From the NCBI RefSeq assembly GCF_013410875.1, contig NZ_JACCCU010000001.1, positions 2,604,001 to 2,668,000 of the forward strand: a DNA stretch of 64,000 nt. The letters are read 5' to 3'. Source of the stretch: Tunturiibacter empetritectus (GTDB lineage Bacteria > Acidobacteriota > Terriglobia > Terriglobales > Acidobacteriaceae). This document shows, piece after piece, positions 19,981 to 28,950 of the stretch. The notes below the pieces were generated by a model. The model was not told where the DNA came from. It did no database searches and was given only the letters and a program-made list of their open reading frames with translations. Every line of letters starts with the position of its first letter. Position 1 is the first letter of the stretch. The position numbers were made by a program, and so were the translations under genes.

Positions 19981-21851
19981 ATGACCTTCCGAATGACCTA
20001 TCTGACCAGAACCCTGTTTCTCCTATCACTATTCGCACTTGCACAATTCCGATTGGCAATTGCCCAGCACGATGTGATTGCACACATCTCTGCGTCTTTG
20101 CCTCCCGGTCGACCATTTCAAGGGCAGATCGATTTGTCGGTGACTGCAACCGACATGAATCACCAGATTTTCGTAGTGCGTGAGATTATCACGATCCAAA
20201 CGCCGGGTCCGCTCACGTTGCTTTACCCGGAGTGGGAACCGGGCAGTCATGCTCCCACGGCGTCGGTGGCAGAGCTGGCAGGTCTCATAATTCATGCGAA
20301 CGATCAGAGGATCGAGTGGCTCCGGGACCCGATTCAAACGCATGCGTTCCATATCGAAGTGCCAGCAGGAACAAAGACGATCTCAGTCGAATTTGAGTTT
20401 CTTGCACTTCGTTCTGCGGCCCTTCTACGTCCGGGGATGATCGAAGTACCCTGGCATCGCCTGCTGGTCTACCCGGCGAACTACTCCCTCAAGAATCTTC
20501 CGGTTGTCGCACGACTTACACTTCCTGAAGGTATGCATCCGTTCACTTCATTGGACGTAGCAAAGACAGAGAGCCACACATTCATCTTTGCTCCGACAAC
20601 GCTGGATGATCTGGTGGATGCACCTGTCTACGCCGGTCGCTATTGGCTGCAACGTGAGTTAGGTCAGAATGACGGAGCGCCGGTAAGGCTTGATGTGCTC
20701 GCGGATCGGGCAAACCAGATATCGGTCACGCAAGACGAAGTGAAGAAGCTCCACGACATGATCACGCAGACCAAACTTGTCTTCGGTCCGGCACCGGAGG
20801 CATCGAGCATACCGAGGAAGGAGAGAACAATCTGCCGGCCGACTACTTCACCAATCTGCCGGATCAATTGATGAACCGTGATCTCGTCGTTCACGAATAT
20901 GTGCATGCCTGGAATGGCCGTTTTCGACAGCCTGCCGATCTTTGGTCACCCAACCTGAATACCCCCGTACGCGACAGCATGCTTTGGGTCTATGAAGGGC
21001 AGACAGAATTCTGGGGACGTGTGCTCGCGGCCCGTGCCGAACTTCGCACCTATCAGGAGACTCTAGATCGACTGGCCATGGATGCAGCCCTGGTCGCGAA
21101 CCGTAAAGGGCGCACTTGGAAAACGCTCGCAGATAGCAATAACGACCCGCTCTACATGGCAGGACACCCTATCGCATGGCGTGACTGGCAACGACGGGAA
21201 GACTACTATCCAGAAGGTGTTCTGCTGTGGCTTGATATGGACGCGCGCCTGCAAGAGATAAGCGGTGGCCAACGAACACTCGATGATTTCGCGCACCTCT
21301 TTTTTGCTACCCATGGTGCTGTAGGAAAAATCAGCACCTATACGTTTGAAGATGTATGCAGCGCTTTGAATGCAATCATTAAGGACGACTGGGCAGCGAG
21401 ACTTCGCAGACATCTGGAATCGCACTACGACAACGATGCTGTGGCAGGTCTCGCGAGAGCTGGCTGGCGTTTGGTCTACAAGGACTCACCAACAGAGACG
21501 TTTCGCCAGGACGAGACAGAGTCAGGTGTCAGCAACCTCGACTACTCGATTGGTCTACAGGTACGGTCTGACGGCACAGTGCGATCGGTCGTCTGGGACG
21601 GGCCCGCATTCATTGCCGGTCTCGCTCCTGGCTCCCGGATCACGGCGGTCAATGGACAGCCGTTCACCTTCGAGACGATAGAGCACGCAGTGAACCTGGC
21701 GCAATCATCAACGCTCTCATTGACATTTGAGGTGAACAACATGGTGCAGACCGCGGTCGTCGATTACCACGGAGGTTTGCGGTACCCATACCTGGAACGT
21801 ATTCCTGACAGGATCGATCGCCTTACACCCTTGCTGGCAGCCCGGAAATAA
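19981..21851 (+). pseudogene. Second M61-type peptidase gene, frameshifted by a deletion before the zinc site
   Basis: The first piece has a signal peptide (LFLLSLFALAQFRLAIAQ) and the M61 N-terminal beta domain (LLYPEWEPGSHAPT, VEFEFLALRS). It runs to VFGPAP near 20790 and then loses the frame. The second piece resumes in another frame with GGIEHTEEGENNLPADYF, MNRDLVVHEYVHAWNGRF (HExxH zinc site) and YEGQTEFWG, and ends with a PDZ domain (GPAFIAGLAPGSRITAVNG) and TAA at 21849. In intact family members about 15-20 residues (a YDFLLAL-type strand) join FGPAP to GGIE. They are missing here, so a short deletion both removed them and shifted the frame. Translation of the second piece alone would lack the N-terminal domain. 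Confidence 0.8.
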
Positions 21852-22087
21852 TGAGCAACACGAACGTCGGACCGGGAACCTGCGCACCAAAGCCTTTCAA
21901 ACGGGACTCTTTGCTATCGAGACAGCACTTCGGGTTGTTTCAGTTGCAACTCGGATTTGATTTTCGGATGACCTATGCCTTCTAGAGGAAAGCGACGAAA
22001 AGCATCACGACCCAAGCACAATTAAGCTGGCGAAGGATCGACTAATAATATGCATCAAGACTCGACAGGTTCGACTCGGCTAGTGGA

Positions 22088-22310
22088 TCAAGCGAAAGAG
22101 GGGTAGCACCAATCGTCAAATGTCGCGGCCAACAACCCATGACCTACTTGAACGATTTTCTTCTTACTATAGGTCTTTTGTAGAAACTTAACGATCTCCT
22201 CCACATCGCGGGTCATCTGTTCAAGAGTCGTCGTGGCCCAACGATCTTCGGGTCGTTCGCCGTATAGGTCTTTCCAGCCCCGCGCTGGTCTAATTCCACC
22301 CTGGTGAAGT
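22088..22310 (-). pseudogene. Alpha/beta-hydrolase gene fragment
   Basis: Two frames carry consecutive parts of a proline-iminopeptidase-like hydrolase. ELDQRGAGKTYTANDP (about 22302-22250) holds the oxyanion-region motif. TTTLEQMTRDVEEIVKFL and KKKIVQVGHGLL continue in a different frame to a stop at 22088. The nucleophile elbow, normally GHSxG, reads GHGLL, so the catalytic Ser is lost. Neither the N-terminal strands nor the acid/His part was found nearby. It is a remnant. Confidence 0.6.
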
Positions 22311-22470
22311 AGGCTACTCAAGGAGTCTGAAACGTATAATCCGCCGTCATCGTCGACGAGCCCGGTCCACCCTGCCCCTTGGGCCTCTACCGAATGATAT
22401 TTCGTGATTTCATCCTCACACTTGTCGCGTTTCTTTGCGGCAAATGGGTTCTTCATACGACAGAAGCCCA

Positions 22471-22614
22471 ATGAAAGCGGTTCCAGCATGCTTCCACCTC
22501 GCATCGAATGCACGCCGATGCTTAGCTGGCCTCATCCCTACACTGCTGATCGCGCTTACACTCTTAACGGCAAGCTGCGTCCCCGCGACAACTATCTCGC
22601 TGCCGGTAAGCTAA
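22471..22614 (+). CDS. Possible 47-residue lipoprotein or lipoprotein-gene remnant
   Basis: The frame MKAVPACFHLASNARRC continues into a hydrophobic stretch LIPTLLIALTLLTASC, which has a lipobox (LTASC), and ends shortly after. The lipobox is convincing, but the mature part is only about a dozen residues, so this is more likely the start of a truncated gene. No function can be assigned. Confidence 0.3.
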   Translation: MKAVPACFHLASNARRCLAGLIPTLLIALTLLTASCVPATTISLPVS

Positions 22615-23088
22615 GTGCCCCGTCCGTGGTCTCGATCTTGTTCGATGGAATTGGCTGGCGCCTCCTGTTGTGTTTTTTTCTGGTTACGGGCTCACGCGAC
22701 AGCTTCACTACATTCTTGGTAGATCGCACGCTACCTCGCCGATGAGCCTTCTGAAGGTAATCGCACTCGCACTACCCTCGCAGCGATCAACGCTGCTAGC
22801 GAGGAGTTTCGTTTCCGGTTCGTTCTCTTGGCCAGTGGGATTCATTCGGTTGCCCGCACCTCAGCGCCTCGGATGACGAGTATAGCAAAAGGGCGACCTG
22901 ATCAAGCAAAAGATGCAGCTGGCCCGAGACGGGTGGTACAGCAGGCAAGTGACCCACAAACAATTAGGTGTTCTCAATAGAGTTTCGTGATCAGAGCGAT
23001 GCCTGTACGTGTAGAGATCATATTACCAACGGAGCTACATCAAGCGATGCTGTGTCGTCGTTGACGAATCTGCTCGTTCATCGAAAAG
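22615..23088. other. Intergenic stretch, no gene recognised
   Basis: Short frames only. The sequence continuing from the lipoprotein-like start meets several stops. No family similarity is visible. Confidence 0.4.
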
Positions 23089-23205
23089 ATGCATGTTGTT
23101 GCAAAGCTGCCTCCGAAGGGAGACAAGCTACCTGACGGCGATAGAGCGAATATCGTTGAGTGGGTGCGACGTGGTGGCGTTTGGAACAGCGCAGAACCAA
23201 CGAAG
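23089..23205 (+). pseudogene. Fragment resembling a planctomycete-type cytochrome c C-terminal motif
   Basis: The frame reads AKLPPKGDKLPDGDRANIVE followed by WVRRGGVWN. This closely resembles the end of the cytochrome-c-like domain of PSD1/DUF1549-type proteins (MPPKG..L....V..L..WI..GA.W). No CxxCH is present upstream and the frame has no proper start, so this is a short fossil. Confidence is limited by its length. Confidence 0.4.
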
Positions 23206-23313
23206 CCGTTGTTGCCGTGCTCGCTGCTGGTCAGGAGAAGAGCACCATGGCAATTGCCCCTTCAAGCGACCTTTGTTCAGCCCTACGATCTCTCGTATAG
23301 CGCATATGCGGCT

Positions 23314-24414
23314 TTATGATCGTCCTTTACCCTTGGCGGCAGCAGCCTGTAAGGCATGAGGAGGGAATCCTGTCGATTCGCGGATCACGAGGTATGTAGA
23401 CACAATTTTTCTCGTAGGCGCGTCTTCGTACGGCCTCAGTTTTCGGAAGAGTAGATCAAAACATGCTTCGGCAAGTTGTGTACGAGGAATTCGAACCGTC
23501 GTCAGCGGGGGCGAGGTGAACTCCGCAAGATGAATATCGTCGAGACCAATTAGGGACATGTCTTTTGGGACGTCGAGACCTCTGGAGTGCAGAATTTTAA
23601 GGGCTCCAATAGCCATGAGGTCGTTGGAGCAGATCATGGCGGTGGGAAGGATCTTTCGTCCAAGGATTTTATGCGCTGCAGCAATGCCGCCTTCAAGCGT
23701 GTGGTCCTCGTCGAAGATCGCGTTGGTAACGACAATTCCGATCTCGAGCATCGCTTTCCTAAAGCAGGTTCGACGAAGTTCGGCAGTGAAGTTATCGAGC
23801 GATCCGGCAGCGAAGACAATGTCGCGATGTCCGAGCGCGGCTAGGTGCTGCACCGCTTGGCGAATGCCGGTTTCGTAATCTACTGCGACTACTTCGGGCC
23901 CGTCTGGTGTTTTGCCAGCTTCGATTTGAACCATCGGCGTTTGCTTTAGAAGATCATAGAGATGAGGATCTTCTTCTTTGAAGGTCAGCAGCGCCAGTCC
24001 TTCAACACCGTGCTCCAACATGCGTCGGGCCCAATCTTCGGTCTCACTAGCTACATCGTGAGTGGAGCCAATGAGAATTCCAAAGCCCTGAGCGGTCGCT
24101 GCCTGTTCGAATCCATGTATGAGTTCGGGGAAAAACGGATTCATGATATCGGGGACAAGAAGGCCGATGAGACGAGTGCGGCCGGAGATTAAAGCTTGAG
24201 CGTGGCGATTTGGAACGTATTCCATTTCAGAAACGGCTTTCCAAACTTTACGCGCGAGCTTTGCATCGACGTTTGTGACGCCATTCATTACCCTTGAAAC
24301 TGTTGCGATAGAAACGCCAGCACGCTCCGCGACTGCGTGGATGCCCCGTTTGGTCCCTTTGGAGGATGCTGGGATGGGTGTTTTCAGCTGAGAGATGCTT
24401 TTGGAGCCGGCCAA
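23314..24414 (-). CDS. LacI-family repressor, probably of the L-arabinose genes
   Basis: The protein has 366 residues. The helix-turn-helix IHAVAERAGVSIATVSRVMN (about 25-44) is followed by the hinge region (NRHAQALISGRTRLIGLLVPD) and a periplasmic-binding-protein-like sensor domain (NPFFPELIHGFEQAA, CSNDLMAIGALK, IGLDDIHLAEFTSPPLTTV). The N-terminal 20 residues or so are an unusual basic extension. It lies directly downstream of araA on the same strand, 103 bases away, so it is probably the local regulator. The repeated palindromes upstream of araA and araB are its likely operators. The inducer is presumably L-arabinose or a derivative; this is inference from context. Confidence 0.9.
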   Translation of the reverse strand: MAGSKSISQLKTPIPASSKGTKRGIHAVAERAGVSIATVSRVMNGVTNVDAKLARKVWKAVSEMEYVPNRHAQALISGRTRLIGLLVPDIMNPFFPELIHGFEQAATAQGFGILIGSTHDVASETEDWARRMLEHGVEGLALLTFKEEDPHLYDLLKQTPMVQIEAGKTPDGPEVVAVDYETGIRQAVQHLAALGHRDIVFAAGSLDNFTAELRRTCFRKAMLEIGIVVTNAIFDEDHTLEGGIAAAHKILGRKILPTAMICSNDLMAIGALKILHSRGLDVPKDMSLIGLDDIHLAEFTSPPLTTVRIPRTQLAEACFDLLFRKLRPYEDAPTRKIVSTYLVIRESTGFPPHALQAAAAKGKGRS

Positions 24415-24517
24415 GTCAGTAAGCCTCCGTCTACATTAAGTACTCTACGCCACGATCCTTGTCTTCCAGAAACAAGCTCCATTAGGAGTCCTGGGAGGTC
24501 AGAGACTCAAAAATCGC

Positions 24518-25972
24518 TCACCGGAGTTGGCTGCGGAAGTTTCGTATGCGAGTCTCCGAGTCGATGATGATCAGCTCGATGGCTGCAATCTGTGCAAAGT
24601 CTTCAAGGTGCTCGAGAGTAAGGGCCTGACTAAAGCTTGTGTGATGGGCTCCTCCCGCATAGATCCAGGCTGCAGCAGCAATTTTGAGACTTGGCCTAGG
24701 CATCCATACGGCGCGTGCTACGGGCAGCTTCGGAAGCGGCTGCTCAGGCTGGATCACGTCCACCTCGTTGACGATCATTCGGAAACGATCGCCCATATCA
24801 ACGAGAGAGGCGACGACAGCAGGGCCAGGGGGAGCCGTAAAGACGAGCCGAGCAGGATCGGCCTTGCCTCCGATTCCCAAGGGGTGCACCTCCAGCGATG
24901 GCCTCCCAGCTGCGATAGAAGGACAGATCTCTAGCATGTGCGAACCCAAGACCTTCGGCGTGCCGCTGAAGTCGTAGGTGTAGTCCTCCATGAAGGAGGT
25001 GCCTCCGGGCAGGCCGAGCGCCATCACTTTCATAGTCCGGACCAGCGCGGCTGTCTTCCAATCCCCTTCTCCAGCGAAACCAAATCCGTCCGCCATGAGT
25101 CTTTGGACTGCGATGCCAGGCAGTTGGTCGAGTCCATGGAGGTCCTGGAAGGTATCGGTGAACGCGCCGAAGCCGCCCTCGGTGAGAAAACCGCGTAGGC
25201 CCAACTCGATTCTTGCAGCGGCACGCAGACTGTCCGGACGATCGTGCTCTTTGGCAATGGAGTAGTCTTCGCGGTATGAGTCTACAAGCTTTGATACCTC
25301 CGCCTCGGAACTCTGTTGAATCCGATCGACGAGATCGGCGACTCCGTAGCCGTTCACGCTGTACCCCAGCTGGGCCTGAGCTGCGACCTTGTCCCCTTCG
25401 GTGACTGCGACGTCCCGCATATTGTCCCCGAAGCGAGCGACTTTTAGATTTTGCGATTCATGCCAGCCCGCAGCGGCTCTCGTCCAGGCGGCGACTTCGA
25501 GGACGGTCTCGGGATCTTGCCAAAAACCTACGACTACCTTGCGGGCCAATTTCAATCTTGCCGTGATGAAGCCGAATTCGCGGTCTCCATGCGCGGCCTG
25601 ATGGAGATTCATGAAGTCCATATCGATGGAAGACCATGGCAACGCTAGATAGAACTGCGTGTGAAGATGCAGGATTGGCTTGTTGAGCGCGATCAGGCCG
25701 GCGATCCACATCTTTGCCGGCGAGAAGGTATGCATCCAAAGTATGAGACCGAGACAGGCTACGTCGGCGTTTGCTTCCCGGCAGAGAGCTTTGACTTCTT
25801 CAGCGGTTGTTACCGCCGGTTTGTGAACAACCTCGTAAGGAATGACGGATTCGGAATTGAGAAACCCGGCGATCTCCCTGGAGTTGTTCGCTACATGTAT
25901 TAGCGCCTCTTTTCCATAAAGGTGTTGACTGCCTGTAACAAGCCAGATTTTGAGACGCTTTGAGACTTTCAC
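24518..25972 (-). CDS. araA: L-arabinose isomerase
   Basis: The protein has 484 residues from a GTG preceded by GGAGAGAG. It converts L-arabinose to L-ribulose in the cytoplasm. Family signatures include [13 protein letters not shown] at the N terminus and the four metal or catalytic positions. These are Glu in [13 protein letters not shown], Glu in FMEDYTYDF, His in [10 protein letters not shown] and His in [10 protein letters not shown], corresponding to E306, E333, H350 and H450 of the E. coli enzyme. Length is close to the usual 500. It follows araD after a 234-base gap that contains an operator-like palindrome, so it can be transcribed from its own promoter as well as from the upstream operon. 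Confidence 0.97.
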   Translation of the reverse strand: MKVSKRLKIWLVTGSQHLYGKEALIHVANNSREIAGFLNSESVIPYEVVHKPAVTTAEEVKALCREANADVACLGLILWMHTFSPAKMWIAGLIALNKPILHLHTQFYLALPWSSIDMDFMNLHQAAHGDREFGFITARLKLARKVVVGFWQDPETVLEVAAWTRAAAGWHESQNLKVARFGDNMRDVAVTEGDKVAAQAQLGYSVNGYGVADLVDRIQQSSEAEVSKLVDSYREDYSIAKEHDRPDSLRAAARIELGLRGFLTEGGFGAFTDTFQDLHGLDQLPGIAVQRLMADGFGFAGEGDWKTAALVRTMKVMALGLPGGTSFMEDYTYDFSGTPKVLGSHMLEICPSIAAGRPSLEVHPLGIGGKADPARLVFTAPPGPAVVASLVDMGDRFRMIVNEVDVIQPEQPLPKLPVARAVWMPRPSLKIAAAAWIYAGGAHHTSFSQALTLEHLEDFAQIAAIELIIIDSETRIRNFRSQLR

Positions 25973-26044
25973 AGATCTCTCTCCAGGATTCGCTGCTCGG
26001 GACGTTCAGTTTTACAAAAGTAAGGAATAGTAAAAATTTCTCCA

Positions 26045-26056
26045 GAAAAGCTTTCC
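26045..26056. promoter_or_regulatory. Operator-like palindrome upstream of araA
   Basis: GAAAAGCTTTCC on plus; read on the coding strand it is GGAAAGCTTTTC just after TTGTCA, a plausible -35 element. It shares AAAGCTTTTC with the site upstream of araB. Proposed binding site of the LacI-family regulator at 23314-24414. Confidence 0.55.
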
Positions 26057-26206
26057 TGACAAGTTATAGGCTTTGAGTGAGATGCGTCAACTCAATTAGT
26101 CCGTTCGATGCTACGGGCCACATTCGTGTTAGAGGATCGAGTTCGGGGCAATACCAAGGAGACGCGATCAGGTTGTCGGCCTGTTTGGAAAAAAGGGCCT
26201 GATCGC

Positions 26207-26935
26207 TCAAAGGTTGTGCTCCTTCCTTGACTGTCCGTAGGTGGCTTTGGCGCCGTGCTTGCGAAAGTAATGCCTGTCCAGCAGGGTATGTGACACCTCC
26301 TGCGTGTTCGCCTCGAGCGAAAGGGTGCGATACGCCATGCGCGCAACCGCTTCGAGCACGACAGCGTTGTGGGCGGCTTCGTGCGGCGTCTTTCCCCAGA
26401 CAAAGGGAGCGTGCCCATGGACGAGGCAGGCAGGCACCGCAAGCGGATCGATAGCGGCGCAGTCTTCGCCTCCGCGAAATCGTGCCACTATCGCCGCACC
26501 TGTCTCGCGAACGTACTGCCCCTCGATCGCTTCGTCGGATAGCGGGGCCGTGACAGGAACTGGCCCGTGGAAGTAGTCGGCGTGGGTTGTGCCAAATGCA
26601 GGGATGGGCAGTCCGGCTTGCGCGAAGCTGGTGGCAAACTCAGAGTGAGTGTGAACGACGGCTCCGATCTCGCCAAACTCCCGATATAACAGGGTGTGGG
26701 TATTGAGATCGGAGGAGGGCCGCAAATTCCCTTCGATGATGTTTCCCTCCAGATCGGTTACCACCATGTGTTCGGGCTTGAGTTTGTCGTAGTCAACACC
26801 GGAGGGTTTGATGACGACGAGGCCTTGCTCGCGATCGACGCCCGAAGCGTTGCCGAAGGTGTAGAGCACCAGTCCTCCACGGACCAGTTCCAGGTTTGCT
26901 TCGAGGACTTCCTCGCGTAGTTGTGTGAGTAGCAT
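26207..26935 (-). CDS. araD: L-ribulose-5-phosphate 4-epimerase
   Basis: The protein has 242 residues from the ATG at 26935, which lies close behind GGAG/AGGA. A longer frame to 27007 overlaps the preceding small gene and is not needed. It belongs to the class II aldolase/epimerase fold and interconverts L-ribulose 5-phosphate and D-xylulose 5-phosphate. Visible signatures are LVLYTFGNASGVDRE, IKPSGVDY, the zinc-binding HTHSEFA pair, HADYFHG and the later His in CLVHGHAPFVWG. Length is near the 231 residues of E. coli AraD. It completes the isomerase pathway with araA and araB in this operon. A weak inverted repeat, GATCAGG/CCTGATC (26166-26204), lies just after its stop. Confidence 0.95.
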   Translation of the reverse strand: MLLTQLREEVLEANLELVRGGLVLYTFGNASGVDREQGLVVIKPSGVDYDKLKPEHMVVTDLEGNIIEGNLRPSSDLNTHTLLYREFGEIGAVVHTHSEFATSFAQAGLPIPAFGTTHADYFHGPVPVTAPLSDEAIEGQYVRETGAAIVARFRGGEDCAAIDPLAVPACLVHGHAPFVWGKTPHEAAHNAVVLEAVARMAYRTLSLEANTQEVSHTLLDRHYFRKHGAKATYGQSRKEHNL

Positions 26936-26963
26936 GTCCTGTCTCCAGTTGTCACGTCGAGCT

Positions 26964-27191
26964 TCATCCCTTTCCCGGGCGAAAGCGGATGGAGTAAAAG
27001 CCACCAAAGAGTGTCAGCAGCAGGCCCCACCAGAAAGTGGGATGTAGGTTGCTGAGTACAGTGGAGCTCTCATGCCCACTAAACCACTCATACGCTCCAT
27101 ACGGCAGAAGAATGATGCCGTAGAGCAGAGTAAGGCCTCCAACGAAGAACCAGATCGAGAGAGACTCGCCACGTCCTGTACCTTCCGCCAT
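26964..27191 (-). CDS. Small two-helix membrane protein in the ara operon
   Basis: The protein has 75 residues with two hydrophobic helices, about 12-32 (WFFVGGLTLLYGIILLPYGA) and 47-66 (FWWGLLLTLFGGFYSI), and a basic C-terminal tail (RFRPGKG). The charge pattern suggests both ends may be cytoplasmic. It sits 31 bases after the symporter gene and 28 bases before araD, and its coding frame is compact and clean, so I consider it real. It may be an accessory subunit or stabiliser of the SSS symporter, but that rests only on position. No enzymatic motif is present. Confidence 0.7.
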   Translation of the reverse strand: MAEGTGRGESLSIWFFVGGLTLLYGIILLPYGAYEWFSGHESSTVLSNLHPTFWWGLLLTLFGGFYSIRFRPGKG

Positions 27192-27222
27192 GAGAAAACC
27201 TCCGATACGTCGTGTTCGAACT

Positions 27223-28950
27223 TTAGAAGAAAATTATGTTTAAGAAGAAGAAGATCGTGATCACAATCGCTGCCCAGAAGATTGGTTTTTGCCAAAGAGA
27301 TCTTGCCCCGTCGTCGGGGATCGTCGTCGCGCCGTAGACCAGGCCAGCAAGCTGAGCTTCCGGAACAGGACGCGTGAGCAGGCTGACTGAGACCGTAACA
27401 ACGACGCAGATGAGCCAACTCCAGAAGGCGCGGTAGAGATTCTCTGCCATTGGCTTTGCGTCCACGGACAATGCGATCCGAGCCAGAGCCTGCTGCCCGC
27501 CGTATGTGGTGTAAAGCCACATTGCTATCGAGGAGACGGTGCCGGCAAGCAGCCCCCAGAAGCCGCCGGCTTTCGTGGCGCGTTTCCAGAGCATCCCAAG
27601 AATGACGGTGCCAAAGAGCGGCGCGATGAAGAAGCTGAAGAGCGCCTGGACGTAATCCATGATGGAAGCGGCGTGCATCACGAGATAGGCCGTGCCGATC
27701 GATGCAATCATGCCAACAACGGTCGACCATCGGCCCATAGAGACGTAATGTGCGTCGCTTGCTTTCTTGTTGAAGAAGGCACCGTAGAGGTCGTAGGTCC
27801 AAACGGTGGAGAACGCGCTGACGTTGCCGGCCATGCCGCTCATGAATCCGGCGACCAGCGCTGTAATGCCCAAGCCGAGAAGGCCGGGGCCGCAATATCG
27901 AATCAGCATTAGAGGGAGAACTTCGTTGTAGCTGTAAGGATGGGCTGCATCGACTTGATTCTCTCCGACAAGATGGATGATCTGATGGGTATGCGGGTCG
28001 CGGAGGACTGCGAGCGCCAAAAGACCGGGAACGATGACGATGAATGGGACTGCCATCTTGAAGGCAGCGCCGATCACCGGGGCCATCTTTGCGGCGCGGA
28101 GGTTGTTGGCGCTGAGGACGCGCTGTACTACGAGAAAATCAGTCGTCCAATAGCCGAAGCTGATGACAAAGCCGAGGCCGAAGACGATGCCCGTCCAGTG
28201 CACGCCCATGGGATTGTCTTTGAAGGAGCCGAGCGTGGTCCAGAGATGGGTGTAGTCGCTCGATCCGACGTTCAAAGCAATCTGTGCCTTGAGCTTGGTC
28301 CATCCACCCGCCTCCCACAGGCCGAGAATCGGGATCAGCGCAGCTCCTGCCCATATGAGAACGAATTGCAATACCTCGTTGATGATGGCCGACCTCAGCC
28401 CGCCAAGCATGACGTAAATGGCAACCGTGACTGCGCCGACCCAGATGGAGAAGCTGATGTTCCATCCGAGAACTACTTTCATGACCAGAGCCATGGAATA
28501 CATATTGACGCCCGACATGAGGATGGTCATGAAGGCGAAGCTGACGGCGCTGACTCCGCGCGCGCCCTCACCGAAGCGAAGCTGCAGGTAGCCAGGGACG
28601 GAATGGGTTTTAGAGATGTAGTAGAAGGGCATCATGACGATGCCAAGAAACAACATCGCAGGAATGGCCCCGATCCAGTACCAGTGGGTTGCGAGCATTC
28701 CGTATTGGTAGGCTGCGCCCGCCCAACCCATCAACTCCAGGGAGCCGAGATTTGCCGAGACGAAGCTGAGCCCGGCGATCCAGGCGGTCATCTCGCGACC
28801 GGCCAGAAAGAAATCCTCGCTGGTCTTGGTGGACCCTTTCACATAAAAGCCAATGAAAAGTACGACCACAAAATAAAGGACGAGTATCAGAATGTCGATC
28901 GGTGCGAGATGGGTGAGTTGCGTAGTGAGCAGGATGGCCAAGGCGGTCAT
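27223..28950 (-). CDS. Sodium/solute symporter (SSS family), probable L-arabinose transporter
   Basis: The protein has 575 residues and about 14 hydrophobic segments. SSS hallmarks include an early FVVVLFIGFYVKG helix, the SEDFFLAGREMTAWIAGLSF loop, SLELMGWAGAAYQYG, the YYISKTHSVPGYLQLRF loop and AGFMSGMAGNVSAFSTVWTYD. Such carriers couple sugar uptake to sodium across the inner membrane. Its start overlaps the end of araB by four bases (ATGA), and it is followed at once by the small membrane protein and araD. L-arabinose is therefore the likely substrate, by context. Confidence 0.92.
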   Translation of the reverse strand: MTALAILLTTQLTHLAPIDILILVLYFVVVLFIGFYVKGSTKTSEDFFLAGREMTAWIAGLSFVSANLGSLELMGWAGAAYQYGMLATHWYWIGAIPAMLFLGIVMMPFYYISKTHSVPGYLQLRFGEGARGVSAVSFAFMTILMSGVNMYSMALVMKVVLGWNISFSIWVGAVTVAIYVMLGGLRSAIINEVLQFVLIWAGAALIPILGLWEAGGWTKLKAQIALNVGSSDYTHLWTTLGSFKDNPMGVHWTGIVFGLGFVISFGYWTTDFLVVQRVLSANNLRAAKMAPVIGAAFKMAVPFIVIVPGLLALAVLRDPHTHQIIHLVGENQVDAAHPYSYNEVLPLMLIRYCGPGLLGLGITALVAGFMSGMAGNVSAFSTVWTYDLYGAFFNKKASDAHYVSMGRWSTVVGMIASIGTAYLVMHAASIMDYVQALFSFFIAPLFGTVILGMLWKRATKAGGFWGLLAGTVSSIAMWLYTTYGGQQALARIALSVDAKPMAENLYRAFWSWLICVVVTVSVSLLTRPVPEAQLAGLVYGATTIPDDGARSLWQKPIFWAAIVITIFFFLNIIFF

